In this document: positions 27,121-34,106 of the stretch, piece after piece
How positions within the stretch are numbered: the stretch's first letter is position 1
How the letters are laid out: each line of letters opens with the position of its first letter
Assembly (NCBI RefSeq): GCF_003669015.1
Contig: NZ_CP033069.1
Coordinates: forward strand, 2,118,501-2,182,500
Direction of reading: 5' to 3'
DNA length: 64,000 bases
Source: Acidovorax sp. 1608163
GTDB lineage: Bacteria > Pseudomonadota > Gammaproteobacteria > Burkholderiales > Burkholderiaceae_C
Notes under the pieces: generated by a model
Database searches by the model: none
Seen by the model: the letters and a program-made list of their open reading frames with translations, nothing else
What the model was told of the DNA's origin: nothing
Made by a program: the position numbers and the translations under genes

Positions 27121-28443
27121 ATGACATCCCCTCAGCCACCGCACCAAACACCGCCCCACGGTCTGCCTCCTGACCCACTTCAGGCACCGCTTTCTCCACC
27201 CACTGCCTCCAGCCCCTGGGCTGTGCTGTGGGTGTTTTTGCGTCTGGGGCTCACCTCGTTTGGCGGGCCGGTGGCGCACCTGGGCTACTTTCGCGACGAG
27301 TTGGTGGTGCGCCGCCGCTGGCTGGATGAGCACAGCTATGCCGATCTGGTGGCACTGTGCCAGTTCTTGCCCGGACCAGCCAGCAGCCAGGTGGGCATGG
27401 CGCTGGGCTTGATGCGCAGCGGCTGGCTAGGGGCGCTGGCGGCCTGGGTGGGCTTTACGCTGCCCTCGGCCTTGGTGCTGGCGGCGCTGGGGCTGGGCTT
27501 TTCGTCGGGTGGGGCGGGCTTGCCTGCCGGGCTGGTGCAGGGGCTCAAGGTGGTGGCGGTGGCCGTGGTGGCCCAGGCCGTGTGGGGCATGGCGCGCAGC
27601 CTGTGCACCAGCGCCGGGCGTGTGGCCTTGATGGGCGCGGCTTGCGCTATCACCCTGTGGCAGCCCGGTGTGGCGGGGCAGATGGGGGCCATGGTGGGCG
27701 CTGCCCTGGTGGGTTGGTGGGCCTGGGGCCGTGGCCCAGCGTTGCAGCCCGCCCCTGCAGCCGATGCCTGGGCCGTGCCGTATTCGCGCAGGGCAGGGCT
27801 GGCGCTGCTGGCCGTGTTTGCAGTCCTGCTGGTGGCGCTGCCCTGGTGGGGGCAGGCCAGCGCAGCAGGTGCAACCACTGCAACGAACGCGGCGAATGTG
27901 GTTACGGGCTGGGCCGTGCTGGATGCGTTTTACCGTGCCGGGGCGCTGGTGTTTGGCGGCGGCCATGTGGTGCTGCCGCTGCTGCAGTCGGCCGTGGTGC
28001 CCTCAGGCTGGGTGGCGGGCGACGCGTTCTTGGCAGGCTATGGCGCCGCGCAGGCGGTGCCTGGGCCGCTGTTCACGTTTGCTGCCTTCCTGGGCGCCGC
28101 CATGGCACCGGGCTGGGCGGGCGCGGGCTTTGCGGTGCTGGCCGTTTTGGGCATTTTTCTGCCCGCGTTTTTGCTGGTGGCCGGGGCCTTGCCCTGGTGG
28201 GCGCAGCTGCGCCAGCGGGCCGGTGCGCGTGGCCTGCTGGCGGGGGTGAATGCCGCTGTCGTGGGCCTGCTGCTGGCAGCGCTGTGGCACCCCGTGGCCA
28301 GCAGTGCCTTGCATGGCCCTGCCGATGTGGCCCTGGCCGCCATCGCCCTGGCGGCGCTGCTGTGGTGGCGCGTGCCACCGTGGGTCGTGGTGCTGGGCAC
28401 CGCGCTGGCTGGGTGGGGCTGGCAGGCCTTGGTGGTCGGTTGA
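27121..28443 (+). CDS. chrA: ChrA chromate transporter
   Basis: 440 residues, long-chain CHR protein made of two homologous halves. First half: FLRLGLTSFGGPVAHLGYFRDELVVRRRWLDEHSYADLVALCQFLPGPASSQVGMALG. Second half: FYRAGALVFGGGHVVLPLLQSAVVP and GYGAAQAVPGPLFTFAAFLGAAM. About ten or more membrane segments. Proton-driven chromate efflux in the inner membrane is the known role; single-gene chrA without chrB is often chromosomal. The Pro-rich leader (1-28) is cytosolic. Confidence 0.93.
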   Translation: MTSPQPPHQTPPHGLPPDPLQAPLSPPTASSPWAVLWVFLRLGLTSFGGPVAHLGYFRDELVVRRRWLDEHSYADLVALCQFLPGPASSQVGMALGLMRSGWLGALAAWVGFTLPSALVLAALGLGFSSGGAGLPAGLVQGLKVVAVAVVAQAVWGMARSLCTSAGRVALMGAACAITLWQPGVAGQMGAMVGAALVGWWAWGRGPALQPAPAADAWAVPYSRRAGLALLAVFAVLLVALPWWGQASAAGATTATNAANVVTGWAVLDAFYRAGALVFGGGHVVLPLLQSAVVPSGWVAGDAFLAGYGAAQAVPGPLFTFAAFLGAAMAPGWAGAGFAVLAVLGIFLPAFLLVAGALPWWAQLRQRAGARGLLAGVNAAVVGLLLAALWHPVASSALHGPADVALAAIALAALLWWRVPPWVVVLGTALAGWGWQALVVG

Positions 28444-28470
28444 GTATGATTGGATTTTGGTATTGAATCG

Positions 28471-28511
28471 GCCTCTGGCGCTTGCTGAATAAGCGCTAGC
28501 AGCTATCAAAA
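28471..28511 (+). repeat. Repeat family A, copy 5
   Basis: CCTCTGGCGCTTGCTGAATA then AGCGCTAGCAGCTATCAAAA, a well-conserved member between chrA and the AEC transporter. Confidence 0.75.
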
Positions 28512-28584
28512 TGGTAGTATTTTGGCGATTCTGCCCAGCGGCCCGGTTCTCGGGCATTCATTGGTTCTGCTTTCGCGTGCTGCT

Positions 28585-29538
28585 TTGAACTCTCCTGTCA
28601 TCTCCTCGCTCGTCCCCGTCGTGCTCTTCATCGCCATCGGCTTTTTGACGGGGCGCCAGGGCTGGATTCGCAGCAGCGCGGTCAAAGACCTGTCAAACCT
28701 CGTCTTCATGGTGCTGTCGCCCGCACTGCTGTTTCGCACCATGAGCACTGTGCACATCGAGGACCTGAACTTTGGCCCCGTGGCCATCTACTTTGCCGCC
28801 TTCATCGCGCTGTATGGCGCCACCATGGCGCTGCAGGGCTTCAATCGCCTGGGCGCCGCCCGTGCGCTGGCCAACACGTTCAGCAACACCTTGATGATTG
28901 GCGTGCCACTGGTGGGCCTTGTGTTTGGCGATGCCGGGCTGGTCACGCTGTTCACGCTGATTTCGGTGCACTCCCTCATATTGCTGACGGCCGCCACCGT
29001 GGTGTTTGAACTGGCCGCCGCCCGCGAGCACGCGGGCCAGTCCGACGCCACGCCCCCACCCATGTGGCGCACCGTGCTGCAGGCCGTGCGCAACGGCGTA
29101 TTGCACCCCGTGCCGCTGCCCATCGTGGTGGGGCTGTTGTTCGCCCAGACCGGGCTGACCCTGCCCGCCGTGGTCGACAAGCCCTTGCAACTGCTGGGCC
29201 AGGCGCTGGGCCCGCTGGCGCTGCTGTTGGTGGGGGTCACACTCGTCTTCACCCCCGTGGGGCACCATTTCAAAGCGGCACTGCGTATCGCCCTGGCCAA
29301 GTGCGTGGTGCACCCCCTGCTGCTGGCTGCCCTGGGGTGGGCGCTGGGCCTGTCAGGCCTGCCCCTGGCCGTGATGATCGTGGCCGCCTCGCTGCCCGTG
29401 GGGGCCAATGTGTTCTTGTTTGCGCAGCGCTACGAGGTGGCGCAGGATGAAGTCACGGCCAGCGTGGCGGTATCGACGGTGCTGGCGCTGGTGACTATGC
29501 CGGTGGTGATTTTGTTGACTACGCGGTTTGTGGTGTGA
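28585..29538 (+). CDS. AEC-family (auxin efflux carrier-like) transporter
   Basis: 317 residues from a TTG start at 28585 (M-NSPVISSLVPVVLFIAIGFLTGRQGWI, the usual start for this family); the frame is open back to 28522, but that part overlaps a dispersed repeat. Ten membrane segments. Family landmarks are LSNLVFMVLSPALLFRTMS, ANTFSNTLMIGVPLVGLVFGDAGL and VMIVAASLPVGANVFLFAQRYE. Probably exports or imports small carboxylates; substrate not identifiable. Confidence 0.85.
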   Translation: MNSPVISSLVPVVLFIAIGFLTGRQGWIRSSAVKDLSNLVFMVLSPALLFRTMSTVHIEDLNFGPVAIYFAAFIALYGATMALQGFNRLGAARALANTFSNTLMIGVPLVGLVFGDAGLVTLFTLISVHSLILLTAATVVFELAAAREHAGQSDATPPPMWRTVLQAVRNGVLHPVPLPIVVGLLFAQTGLTLPAVVDKPLQLLGQALGPLALLLVGVTLVFTPVGHHFKAALRIALAKCVVHPLLLAALGWALGLSGLPLAVMIVAASLPVGANVFLFAQRYEVAQDEVTASVAVSTVLALVTMPVVILLTTRFVV

Positions 29539-29871
29539 GGGGGAAGGTGGTGCGTGTCGGTGTGAATTTGGGCAGCGTGAACTCAGCGCTTGTCTCGAGC
29601 AAACTTGGATAGCAGGACTCCGAAGCTGCTGTGGATTCCAAATTGATGGATGTGGCCGCACAGAGCACGCAGTAGGCAAGTTCTGTTGGGCTTACTGTCC
29701 CGCTATAGTTGGCCGACTTAACCCTTGCCGGGTTTCATGAAAAATTTATACCTGTTTATTTGCACATTGCCGTGGTTTGCAAGCCAACAAGCATGCGGAT
29801 TGCGAGACTTTTTTCAAAAGATGTATCGTCACGCACCGGATGTATCAACCGGGTTTTGCCGCCTACATTGA
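29539..29871. other. Gene-poor low-GC stretch before the cassette array
   Basis: No convincing gene. A 44-codon frame from ATG 29737 to 29871 (MKNLYLFICTLPWFASQQAC) ends at the cassette boundary but has a weak ribosome site. GC falls sharply after about 29700. No clean attC can be drawn here; GTTGGGC also occurs at 29684 onward without a partner. Confidence 0.4.
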
Positions 29872-29878
29872 GTTGGGC
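29872..29878 (+). other. Cassette boundary core GTTGGGC
   Basis: GTTGGGC fits GTTRRRY and is followed by ATCACATG, leaving five bases before the start codon of the next gene, typical of a cassette opening. A weak hairpin upstream (GATGTA/TACATT with inner CGG/CCG) might be a degenerate attC or attI. Confidence 0.5.
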
Positions 29879-29883
29879 ATCAC

Positions 29884-30145
29884 ATGAACTTCTCGCTGCC
29901 GCTTAAGGACGAACCCCAAGTACAGAAGCAGCACTGCTGCGAGTCCATGACGCACCAAGCGAACATGCACTACCCCAAGGCAACGAGCAGGCTACTCGGC
30001 TCCACTGACAAGCGCATCTATTGGTCGCCCGTCTTTGAAGAGTACGGTCTCATATGCTAGCCATCAGCGGAGCTACTACTTATTTCGCACTGCCCGTTCT
30101 GCGGCGCAAATTTGCCAGCCTCGAAGCGTAATTCGTGGTTCTCTG
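29884..30145 (+). pseudogene. Decayed DUF6980-like cassette gene
   Basis: Starts MNFSLPLKDEPQVQKQHCCE, continues to FEEYGLIC and meets TAG at 30058. In the same frame the sequence goes on as PSAELLLISHCPFCGANLPASKRNSWFS until the IS at 30146 cuts it. The pattern CCExM near the start, D..I.W.P.F.EYGL in the middle, and CP.CG..LP.S.R..WF at the end is that of small DUF6980-type proteins (two Cys pairs, probably metal binding). So it carries a premature amber codon plus an IS insertion. The 3' remnant should lie after the IS (31374-31402) but the frame cannot be joined confidently. Confidence 0.6.
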
Positions 30146-30205
30146 TGGACTTCACCCGGTTCAATAGACACCTATCAAGGTCGAAATTGAACTGGAGAGT
30201 GAGAA

Positions 30206-30487
30206 ATGAAGAGAGTGCGATACCCGGCTGAGTTCAAGGCAGAAGCCGTCAAACAGGTGACCGAGCGTGGTCATGGGGTAGTGGATGTAGCCAAGCGATT
30301 GGGCATGTCGGACAAAAGCCTGTACCTGTGGGTGCGGCTTGCCAAAGAGCAATCGAGCGCAGGGGGGGCAGAGACAAGCCAGCTCAAGGCCGAGGTATCC
30401 CGGCTCAAAGCGGAGCTCAAAAGGGCCAATGAGGAGCGCGACATCCTAAAAAAGGCCGCAACGTACTTTGCCAAGCTGTCCGGGTGA
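30206..30487 (+). CDS. IS3-family transposase OrfA
   Basis: 93 residues (MKRVRYPAEFKAEAVKQVTE). HTH at about 20-50 (GHGVVDVAKRLGMSDKSLYLWVRLAK), then a leucine-zipper-like helix SQLKAEVSRLKAELKRANEERDILKKAATYF. It binds IS ends and oligomerises. It ends GGGTGA, overlapping the OrfB start by four bases. Confidence 0.92.
   Translation: MKRVRYPAEFKAEAVKQVTERGHGVVDVAKRLGMSDKSLYLWVRLAKEQSSAGGAETSQLKAEVSRLKAELKRANEERDILKKAATYFAKLSG
30448..30454 (+). promoter_or_regulatory. Programmed -1 frameshift heptamer
   Basis: AAAAAAG lies in orfA 33 bases before its stop. The -1 frame is open from here into orfB (AAA AAA GGC CGC AAC GTA...), so slippage would make the OrfAB fusion transposase, the active form in IS3 elements. 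Confidence 0.75.
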
Positions 30488-31344
30488 AGTACGCATTCAT
30501 GGCCGAACATAAAGGCCAGTTCCGGCTCAGCAGCATGTGCCGCGTTCTGCGCGTACAGCGCAGTGGCTATTACGCTTGGAAGGCCAATCCAAAGTCCAAA
30601 CGCGCCTTAGCCGACGATGTCTTGCTGGCAAGCATTCGGCAATCCTTTGACGACAGCCACGGGATTTATGGAAGCCCACGCATCCTGCGGGACTTGCGAG
30701 AGGACGGTATGGCGTGCGGTCAAAAACGTGTAGCACGCCTGATGCGCCAGGCCCAACTGCGCTCAGTGCGTGGTTACAAGCGGCCACGCTACCGAGTCGG
30801 TCTTCCTGCGACTGCCGCACCGAACCGGTTGCAACGTGAGTTCACGGTCACGCTACCGAACCAAGTGTGGGTCACCGACATTACCTATATCCGAACCCAT
30901 GAGGGCTGGTTGTACCTAACGGCCGTAATTGACCTGTACTCGCGCATGGTGGTCGGCTGGGCGATGAACTCCAGCATGGCTACAGAGTTGGTGTTGGATG
31001 CGCTCACGATGGCAGTGTGGCGCAGGCGCCCAACGGGTCCAGTGATGATCCATTCCGACCAAGGAAGTCAGTTTGGCAGTGACGACTTCGCCCGCTGGTG
31101 CAAGGACAACCAATTGGTGCCAAGCATGAGCCGACGTGGAAACTGTTGGGACAACGCGGTAGCAGAGTCCTTCTTCAGCAGCTTGAAGAAGGAGAGAATC
31201 AAACGCCATATCTATGCCACCAGGCAAGACGCCAAGTCAGATGTGTTTGACTACATCGAAGGTTTTTACAATCGAATCCGTCGGCACAGTCACCTAGACC
31301 AACTGAGTCCGCTGGCATTCGAACAACTTCGAAACGGAAGTTGA
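30484..31344 (+). CDS. IS3-family transposase OrfB (DDE integrase)
   Basis: 286 residues from GTG 30484. N-terminal HTH_21 part (FRLSSMCRVLRVQRSGYYAWK), then the rve integrase core. DDE residues: VTDITYIRTHEGWLYL (first Asp), MIHSDQGSQFGS (second Asp) and RGNCWDNAVAESFFSSLKKE (Glu). Identical in protein sequence to the copy at 63076-63936, so the two elements are recent relatives and both appear intact where visible. Confidence 0.95.
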   Translation: MKYAFMAEHKGQFRLSSMCRVLRVQRSGYYAWKANPKSKRALADDVLLASIRQSFDDSHGIYGSPRILRDLREDGMACGQKRVARLMRQAQLRSVRGYKRPRYRVGLPATAAPNRLQREFTVTLPNQVWVTDITYIRTHEGWLYLTAVIDLYSRMVVGWAMNSSMATELVLDALTMAVWRRRPTGPVMIHSDQGSQFGSDDFARWCKDNQLVPSMSRRGNCWDNAVAESFFSSLKKERIKRHIYATRQDAKSDVFDYIEGFYNRIRRHSHLDQLSPLAFEQLRNGS

Positions 31345-31401
31345 AATATGTCTACGAAACCGGGTGAAGTCCAAAGCAAGCGGCGCGGTTGGGCCTGCCC
31401 T

Positions 31402-31458
31402 GGCTAACTGGTCGCTCCAGCGGACGGCTACGCCGCCCGCTGAGCTTCAACGTTATGC
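31402..31458 (+). repeat. attC site of the IS-interrupted cassette
   Basis: 57 bp from GGCTAAC (31402-31408) to GTTATGC (31452-31458). The inner stem is AGCGG(A)CGGC-TAC-GCCG(C)CCGCT, 9 bp with one mismatch. The final GTTATGC is the opening core of the next cassette, as expected. Confidence 0.7.
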
Positions 31459-31817
31459 GTAGAGGAGATGGCTTGTATTTGAAGGTCGTAAAGCTATTGG
31501 AATGGTCGGCTGGCGCATCCCTTCTCGCTTTTTTTGCGGCAGGACTTTTTTGGATAATTTATCCGTCGATTAAAGAGTCTCAGCTGGAAGTAGGAATGAG
31601 CAAGTCTGTAGTTCTATCAACTGTGGGAAAAGAGCCAATCTGGACACAGCCGCAACTAGAGCTATGTACCAAAGATCGATGGCTCGGAAACTGTGAGGCA
31701 GCATTGAGGTCAAATGCAGTGCAATTTTGGGTATGGAAGTTCGGTGTTGATACGTATTTGGTCGCCGGGTTCGATGCAAATTCAAAACTGGTCTTTAAGG
31801 GTTTAGGTGACGTTTGA
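31455..31817 (+). CDS. Cassette 2 gene: hypothetical membrane-anchored protein
   Basis: 120 residues from ATG 31455, which overlaps the cassette core; a TTG at 31473, placed behind AGAGGAG, is an alternative start giving 114 residues. A hydrophobic segment (about residues 15-36, SAGASLLAFFAAGLFWIIYP) anchors a small domain: GMSKSVVLSTVGKEPIW then CTKDRWLGNCEAALRSNAVQFWVWKFGVDTYLVAGFDANSKLVFKGLGD. GM.K..VL...G.P with a late hydrophobic strand recalls BamE/SmpA-like domains, but this is only a resemblance. GC is low relative to chromosomal neighbours. Confidence 0.6.
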   Translation: MRRGDGLYLKVVKLLEWSAGASLLAFFAAGLFWIIYPSIKESQLEVGMSKSVVLSTVGKEPIWTQPQLELCTKDRWLGNCEAALRSNAVQFWVWKFGVDTYLVAGFDANSKLVFKGLGDV

Positions 31818-31836
31818 TGCATCGTCATAAAACATC

Positions 31837-31896
31837 GCATAACAAATCAGCCCAGAACGGACGGCCTGCGGCCTCCGCTGGCCTTAATCGTTAGGC
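31837..31896 (+). repeat. attC site of cassette 2
   Basis: 60 bp from GCATAAC (31837-31843) to GTTAGGC (31890-31896). GCATAAC is the exact complement of this cassette's opening core GTTATGC. Stem CCAG-aac-GGA(C)GGCC-TGC-GGCCTCC-g-CTGG carries one extrahelical C. A textbook attC. Confidence 0.85.
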
Positions 31897-31899
31897 GTC

Positions 31900-32307
31900 A
31901 TGGGAATTCAACGCAACGTCCAGCAGCAAGCGGCGGAGACGCAAACCGCGATCAGGCGAGCGGCCTGCATTGGTGCAGCCCTGCCTCAGTGGCTTCGCTC
32001 AGCACTCCAAGAGCGTGCTTTGCAGCCACAGGCCGGTCTGTTAGTTCGCTACTTCGTGGTGCCTGAGCAAGAAGGTGATCTCCATACGGGCATCTGGCTT
32101 ACCGATTCGTTGGAGTTCTGGGAGTTTGAGGTTATGGTTTCGCGAACCAGCCGGCAGATGCTCAACGTTGAAACATTCATCAATGCCACAGTGTCGTATC
32201 CGGTCGTCGCAGCACTCCCCGGAACGGGCCCCTCTTTTGGCTATTTAGCTCGCCAGGTGCTTCATGAAACGCGTGACGCCTCCATCAAGCGGACCCGCCT
32301 ACGGTAG
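31900..32307 (+). CDS. Cassette 3 gene: hypothetical protein
   Basis: 135 residues (MGIQRNVQQQAAETQTAIRR), start ATG 31900, only four bases from the cassette core GTTAGGC. No signal or membrane segment. A mixed alpha/beta composition with VRYFVVPEQEGDLHTGIWLTDSLEFWEFEVMVSRTSRQMLNVETFIN. The stop lies inside its attC. No family recognised. Compactness and its place between attC sites make it a genuine cassette gene. Confidence 0.6.
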   Translation: MGIQRNVQQQAAETQTAIRRAACIGAALPQWLRSALQERALQPQAGLLVRYFVVPEQEGDLHTGIWLTDSLEFWEFEVMVSRTSRQMLNVETFINATVSYPVVAALPGTGPSFGYLARQVLHETRDASIKRTRLR

Positions 32308-32330
32308 GCCGCTTATGTCGAACGTTGAGC
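32271..32330 (+). repeat. attC site of cassette 3
   Basis: 60 bp from a degenerate GCGTGAC (5 of 7 matching the expected GCCTAAC) to GTTGAGC (32324-32330). Stem TCAAGCGG(A)CC ... GGCCGCTTA with an extrahelical A. No further cassette follows; the flavin reductase gene ends at 32371 on the other strand. Confidence 0.65.
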
Positions 32331-32370
32331 GCAGCTTTCTTTTGAGTTGACTGGCAGCTCCTCGCTGCCT

Positions 32371-33444
32371 TCACCCGTTCACGATCGCAGCCGCCCCCAC
32401 CCCCAACAACTGATGCAGATGCGTACTGCTCGTCGTGTACTGCAGCACCACAGGCTTGCCGCTCAGGGCTTCGGCGGCGGCGAAGGCGGCCAGGGTGGCT
32501 TCGTGAAAACCGCACACGATCAGCTTGCGCTTGCCGGGGTAAGTGATGATGTCGCCCACGGCGTAGATGCCGGGCGCGCTGGTGCGGAAGGTGGCGGTGT
32601 CTACCACCAGTTGCTTGCGTTCCATGGCCAGGCCCCAGTCGGCGATGGGGCCGAGGCGGGGGGAGACGCCCAGGGCGACGACCAGCACATCCATGGGCAC
32701 GGCCAGCTCGGTGCCCTCGGGCGTCAGGGTTTGCAGGGCGGTCAGGCGCTTGCCCTCGCGGTTGATGCTGGTGTCGCGGGTGATGCCGGTGATTTGCCCG
32801 ACCACGACTTCGATGCGCCCGGCATCGCGCAGGGCATGCAGCTGTGCAAGCTGGTCGGGCGGGGCGCTGAAGACATCGCGGCGGTGCAGCAGCACCACGC
32901 TGGCGGCGGGTGATTCGGCTGCGGTGGCGGCTGCAATGGCGCAAGCCACGGCCGCGTCGTCACCGCCGTGCACCACCAGGCGCTGGCCTTGCAGCGTGGC
33001 GGCAGGCGGCAGGTGCTGGTAAAAAAGCTGTGTGCCTGCAAAGGCCTCGATGCCTTCGACCTTGAGGGCGCGGGGCACGAAGGCGCCCACGCCTGCGGCG
33101 ATAAACACTGCGCGTGCCAGCAGCTGGGTGCCTTGCTGGGTGGTGACGGCGATGCGCCCATCGGGCTGCGGCTGCAGTGCGGCGACCTGTGTGCCCAGGT
33201 GCCATTGGGGCTTGAAGGGGGCGATTTGGTCGGTGAGCCGGGCGGCCAGCTCGTGGCCGGTGCACACAGGCACGCCGGGGATGTCGTAGATGGGTTTGTC
33301 GCCGTACAGCTCTACGCACTGGCCGCCCGCGTAGGGCAGTGCGTCAACGATGTGGGCCGCCAGGCCTTGCAGGCCCAGCTGAAACACCTGGAACAGGCCG
33401 ACGGGGCCCGCGCCGATGACGACGGCATCGGTTTCTTGGATCAT
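32371..33444 (-). CDS. Thioredoxin-reductase-like ferredoxin-NADP reductase
   Basis: 357 residues. FAD-binding motif near the start ([17 protein letters not shown]), then [18 protein letters not shown] typical of the TrxR-type FNR group, NADP-binding domain with [15 protein letters not shown], and closing FAD motif [14 protein letters not shown]. The redox-active CxxC of true thioredoxin reductases is absent, supporting FNR. It oxidises or reduces ferredoxin with NADPH. The neighbour fdxA (202 bases away, same strand) is a natural partner. Confidence 0.88.
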   Translation of the reverse strand: MIQETDAVVIGAGPVGLFQVFQLGLQGLAAHIVDALPYAGGQCVELYGDKPIYDIPGVPVCTGHELAARLTDQIAPFKPQWHLGTQVAALQPQPDGRIAVTTQQGTQLLARAVFIAAGVGAFVPRALKVEGIEAFAGTQLFYQHLPPAATLQGQRLVVHGGDDAAVACAIAAATAAESPAASVVLLHRRDVFSAPPDQLAQLHALRDAGRIEVVVGQITGITRDTSINREGKRLTALQTLTPEGTELAVPMDVLVVALGVSPRLGPIADWGLAMERKQLVVDTATFRTSAPGIYAVGDIITYPGKRKLIVCGFHEATLAAFAAAEALSGKPVVLQYTTSSTHLHQLLGVGAAAIVNG

Positions 33445-33559
33445 CGCTGTGGCTCCTGGATGCAGCCGCAGGAACGGGAACGCAAGCGAGTGAGTGTGCG
33501 AGGGGGGGCGAGCAAATCAGCGCAAGACGCCCCGCTGCGCTGTGTCAACCAGTGCTGTG

Positions 33560-33640
33560 TGGGCAACCACCGTTCGGGCTGGGCTTGTGTCAGCCCTGCG
33601 CTGCGCTGATGCAAGCCAAAGCGCAGTGTGAACGGTGTGT
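33560..33640. repeat. Degenerate repeat family B
   Basis: CCGTTCGGGCTGGGCTTGTG and a later AGTGTGAACGGTG remain recognisable but the palindrome has decayed. It fills the gap between the reductase and fdxA. Confidence 0.4.
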
Positions 33641-33646
33641 TGCGAA

Positions 33647-33976
33647 TCACTTGACCAGGTCAGCGATCTTGCCTGGGGTGCCGTTCCACTGGTCGGCGTC
33701 GGGCAGTGCGGGCTTGCGCTTGGTGATGCTCTTCCAGCCGTCGGCAAAGGCCAGGTCGGCGTTGAGCTTGATGAAGGCCACTTGATCGGCGGGCAGGTCT
33801 TCTTCGGCAAAAATGGCGTTGGCGGGGCACTCGGGGATGCACACGGCACAGTCGATGCATTCATCGGGGTCGATGACAAGCATGTTCGGGCCTTCGCGGA
33901 AGCAGTCCACGGGGCAAACGTCCACACAATCGGTGTACTTGCACTTGATGCAGTTTTCGGAAACGACGTGGGTCAT
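33647..33976 (-). CDS. fdxA: Seven-iron ferredoxin FdxA
   Basis: 109 residues. Cluster ligands: [19 protein letters not shown] (3Fe-4S/4Fe-4S N-terminal set) and [14 protein letters not shown] (4Fe-4S set). The C-terminal extension ([23 protein letters not shown]) is typical of proteobacterial FdxA. Cytosolic electron carrier. It lies between the FNR-type reductase and the cys operon, all on the reverse strand. Confidence 0.95.
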   Translation of the reverse strand: MTHVVSENCIKCKYTDCVDVCPVDCFREGPNMLVIDPDECIDCAVCIPECPANAIFAEEDLPADQVAFIKLNADLAFADGWKSITKRKPALPDADQWNGTPGKIADLVK

Positions 33977-34050
33977 GGCTGGAAATTGTGTGGGGTCGGT
34001 CGGTGAAAACCCACGATTTTAAGGCCTTCACCCACCATCAGTAACAGGGT

Positions 34051-34077
34051 CCCTGAGTCCGCAAGGGGGACTCAGGG
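34051..34077. terminator. Terminator of the cys operon
   Basis: CCCTGAGTCC / GGACTCAGGG, a perfect 10-bp stem with a 7-base loop, 30 bases beyond the cysN stop on the reverse strand. The T-tract is poor (a run of A on the forward side reads as GAAAATG upstream), so strength is uncertain. Confidence 0.55.
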
Positions 34078-34106
34078 CATTTTCAAGGCGGTTTTGTTGC
34101 GCTGGG

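Larger units (their letters stand above)
30146..31373 (+). mobile_element. IS3-family insertion sequence, copy 1
   Basis: 1228 bp. Ends are imperfect inverted repeats: TGGACTTCACCCGGTT on the left and AACCGGGTGAAGTCCA on the right, with further matching to about 25 of 30 bases. Two overlapping frames and a slippery heptamer give the IS3 orfA/orfAB arrangement. Flanking bases (CTG on the left, AAG on the right) are not a target duplication. Inserted in an integron cassette gene. Confidence 0.93.

Noticed and set aside
29684..29690. GTTGGGC as a further cassette core
   Set aside because: No complementary R box or hairpin at a suitable distance.
29737..29871. A 44-codon ORF ending at the cassette boundary
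   Set aside because: Weak ribosome site and no attC that would make it a cassette; kept only as a note under the gene-poor stretch.
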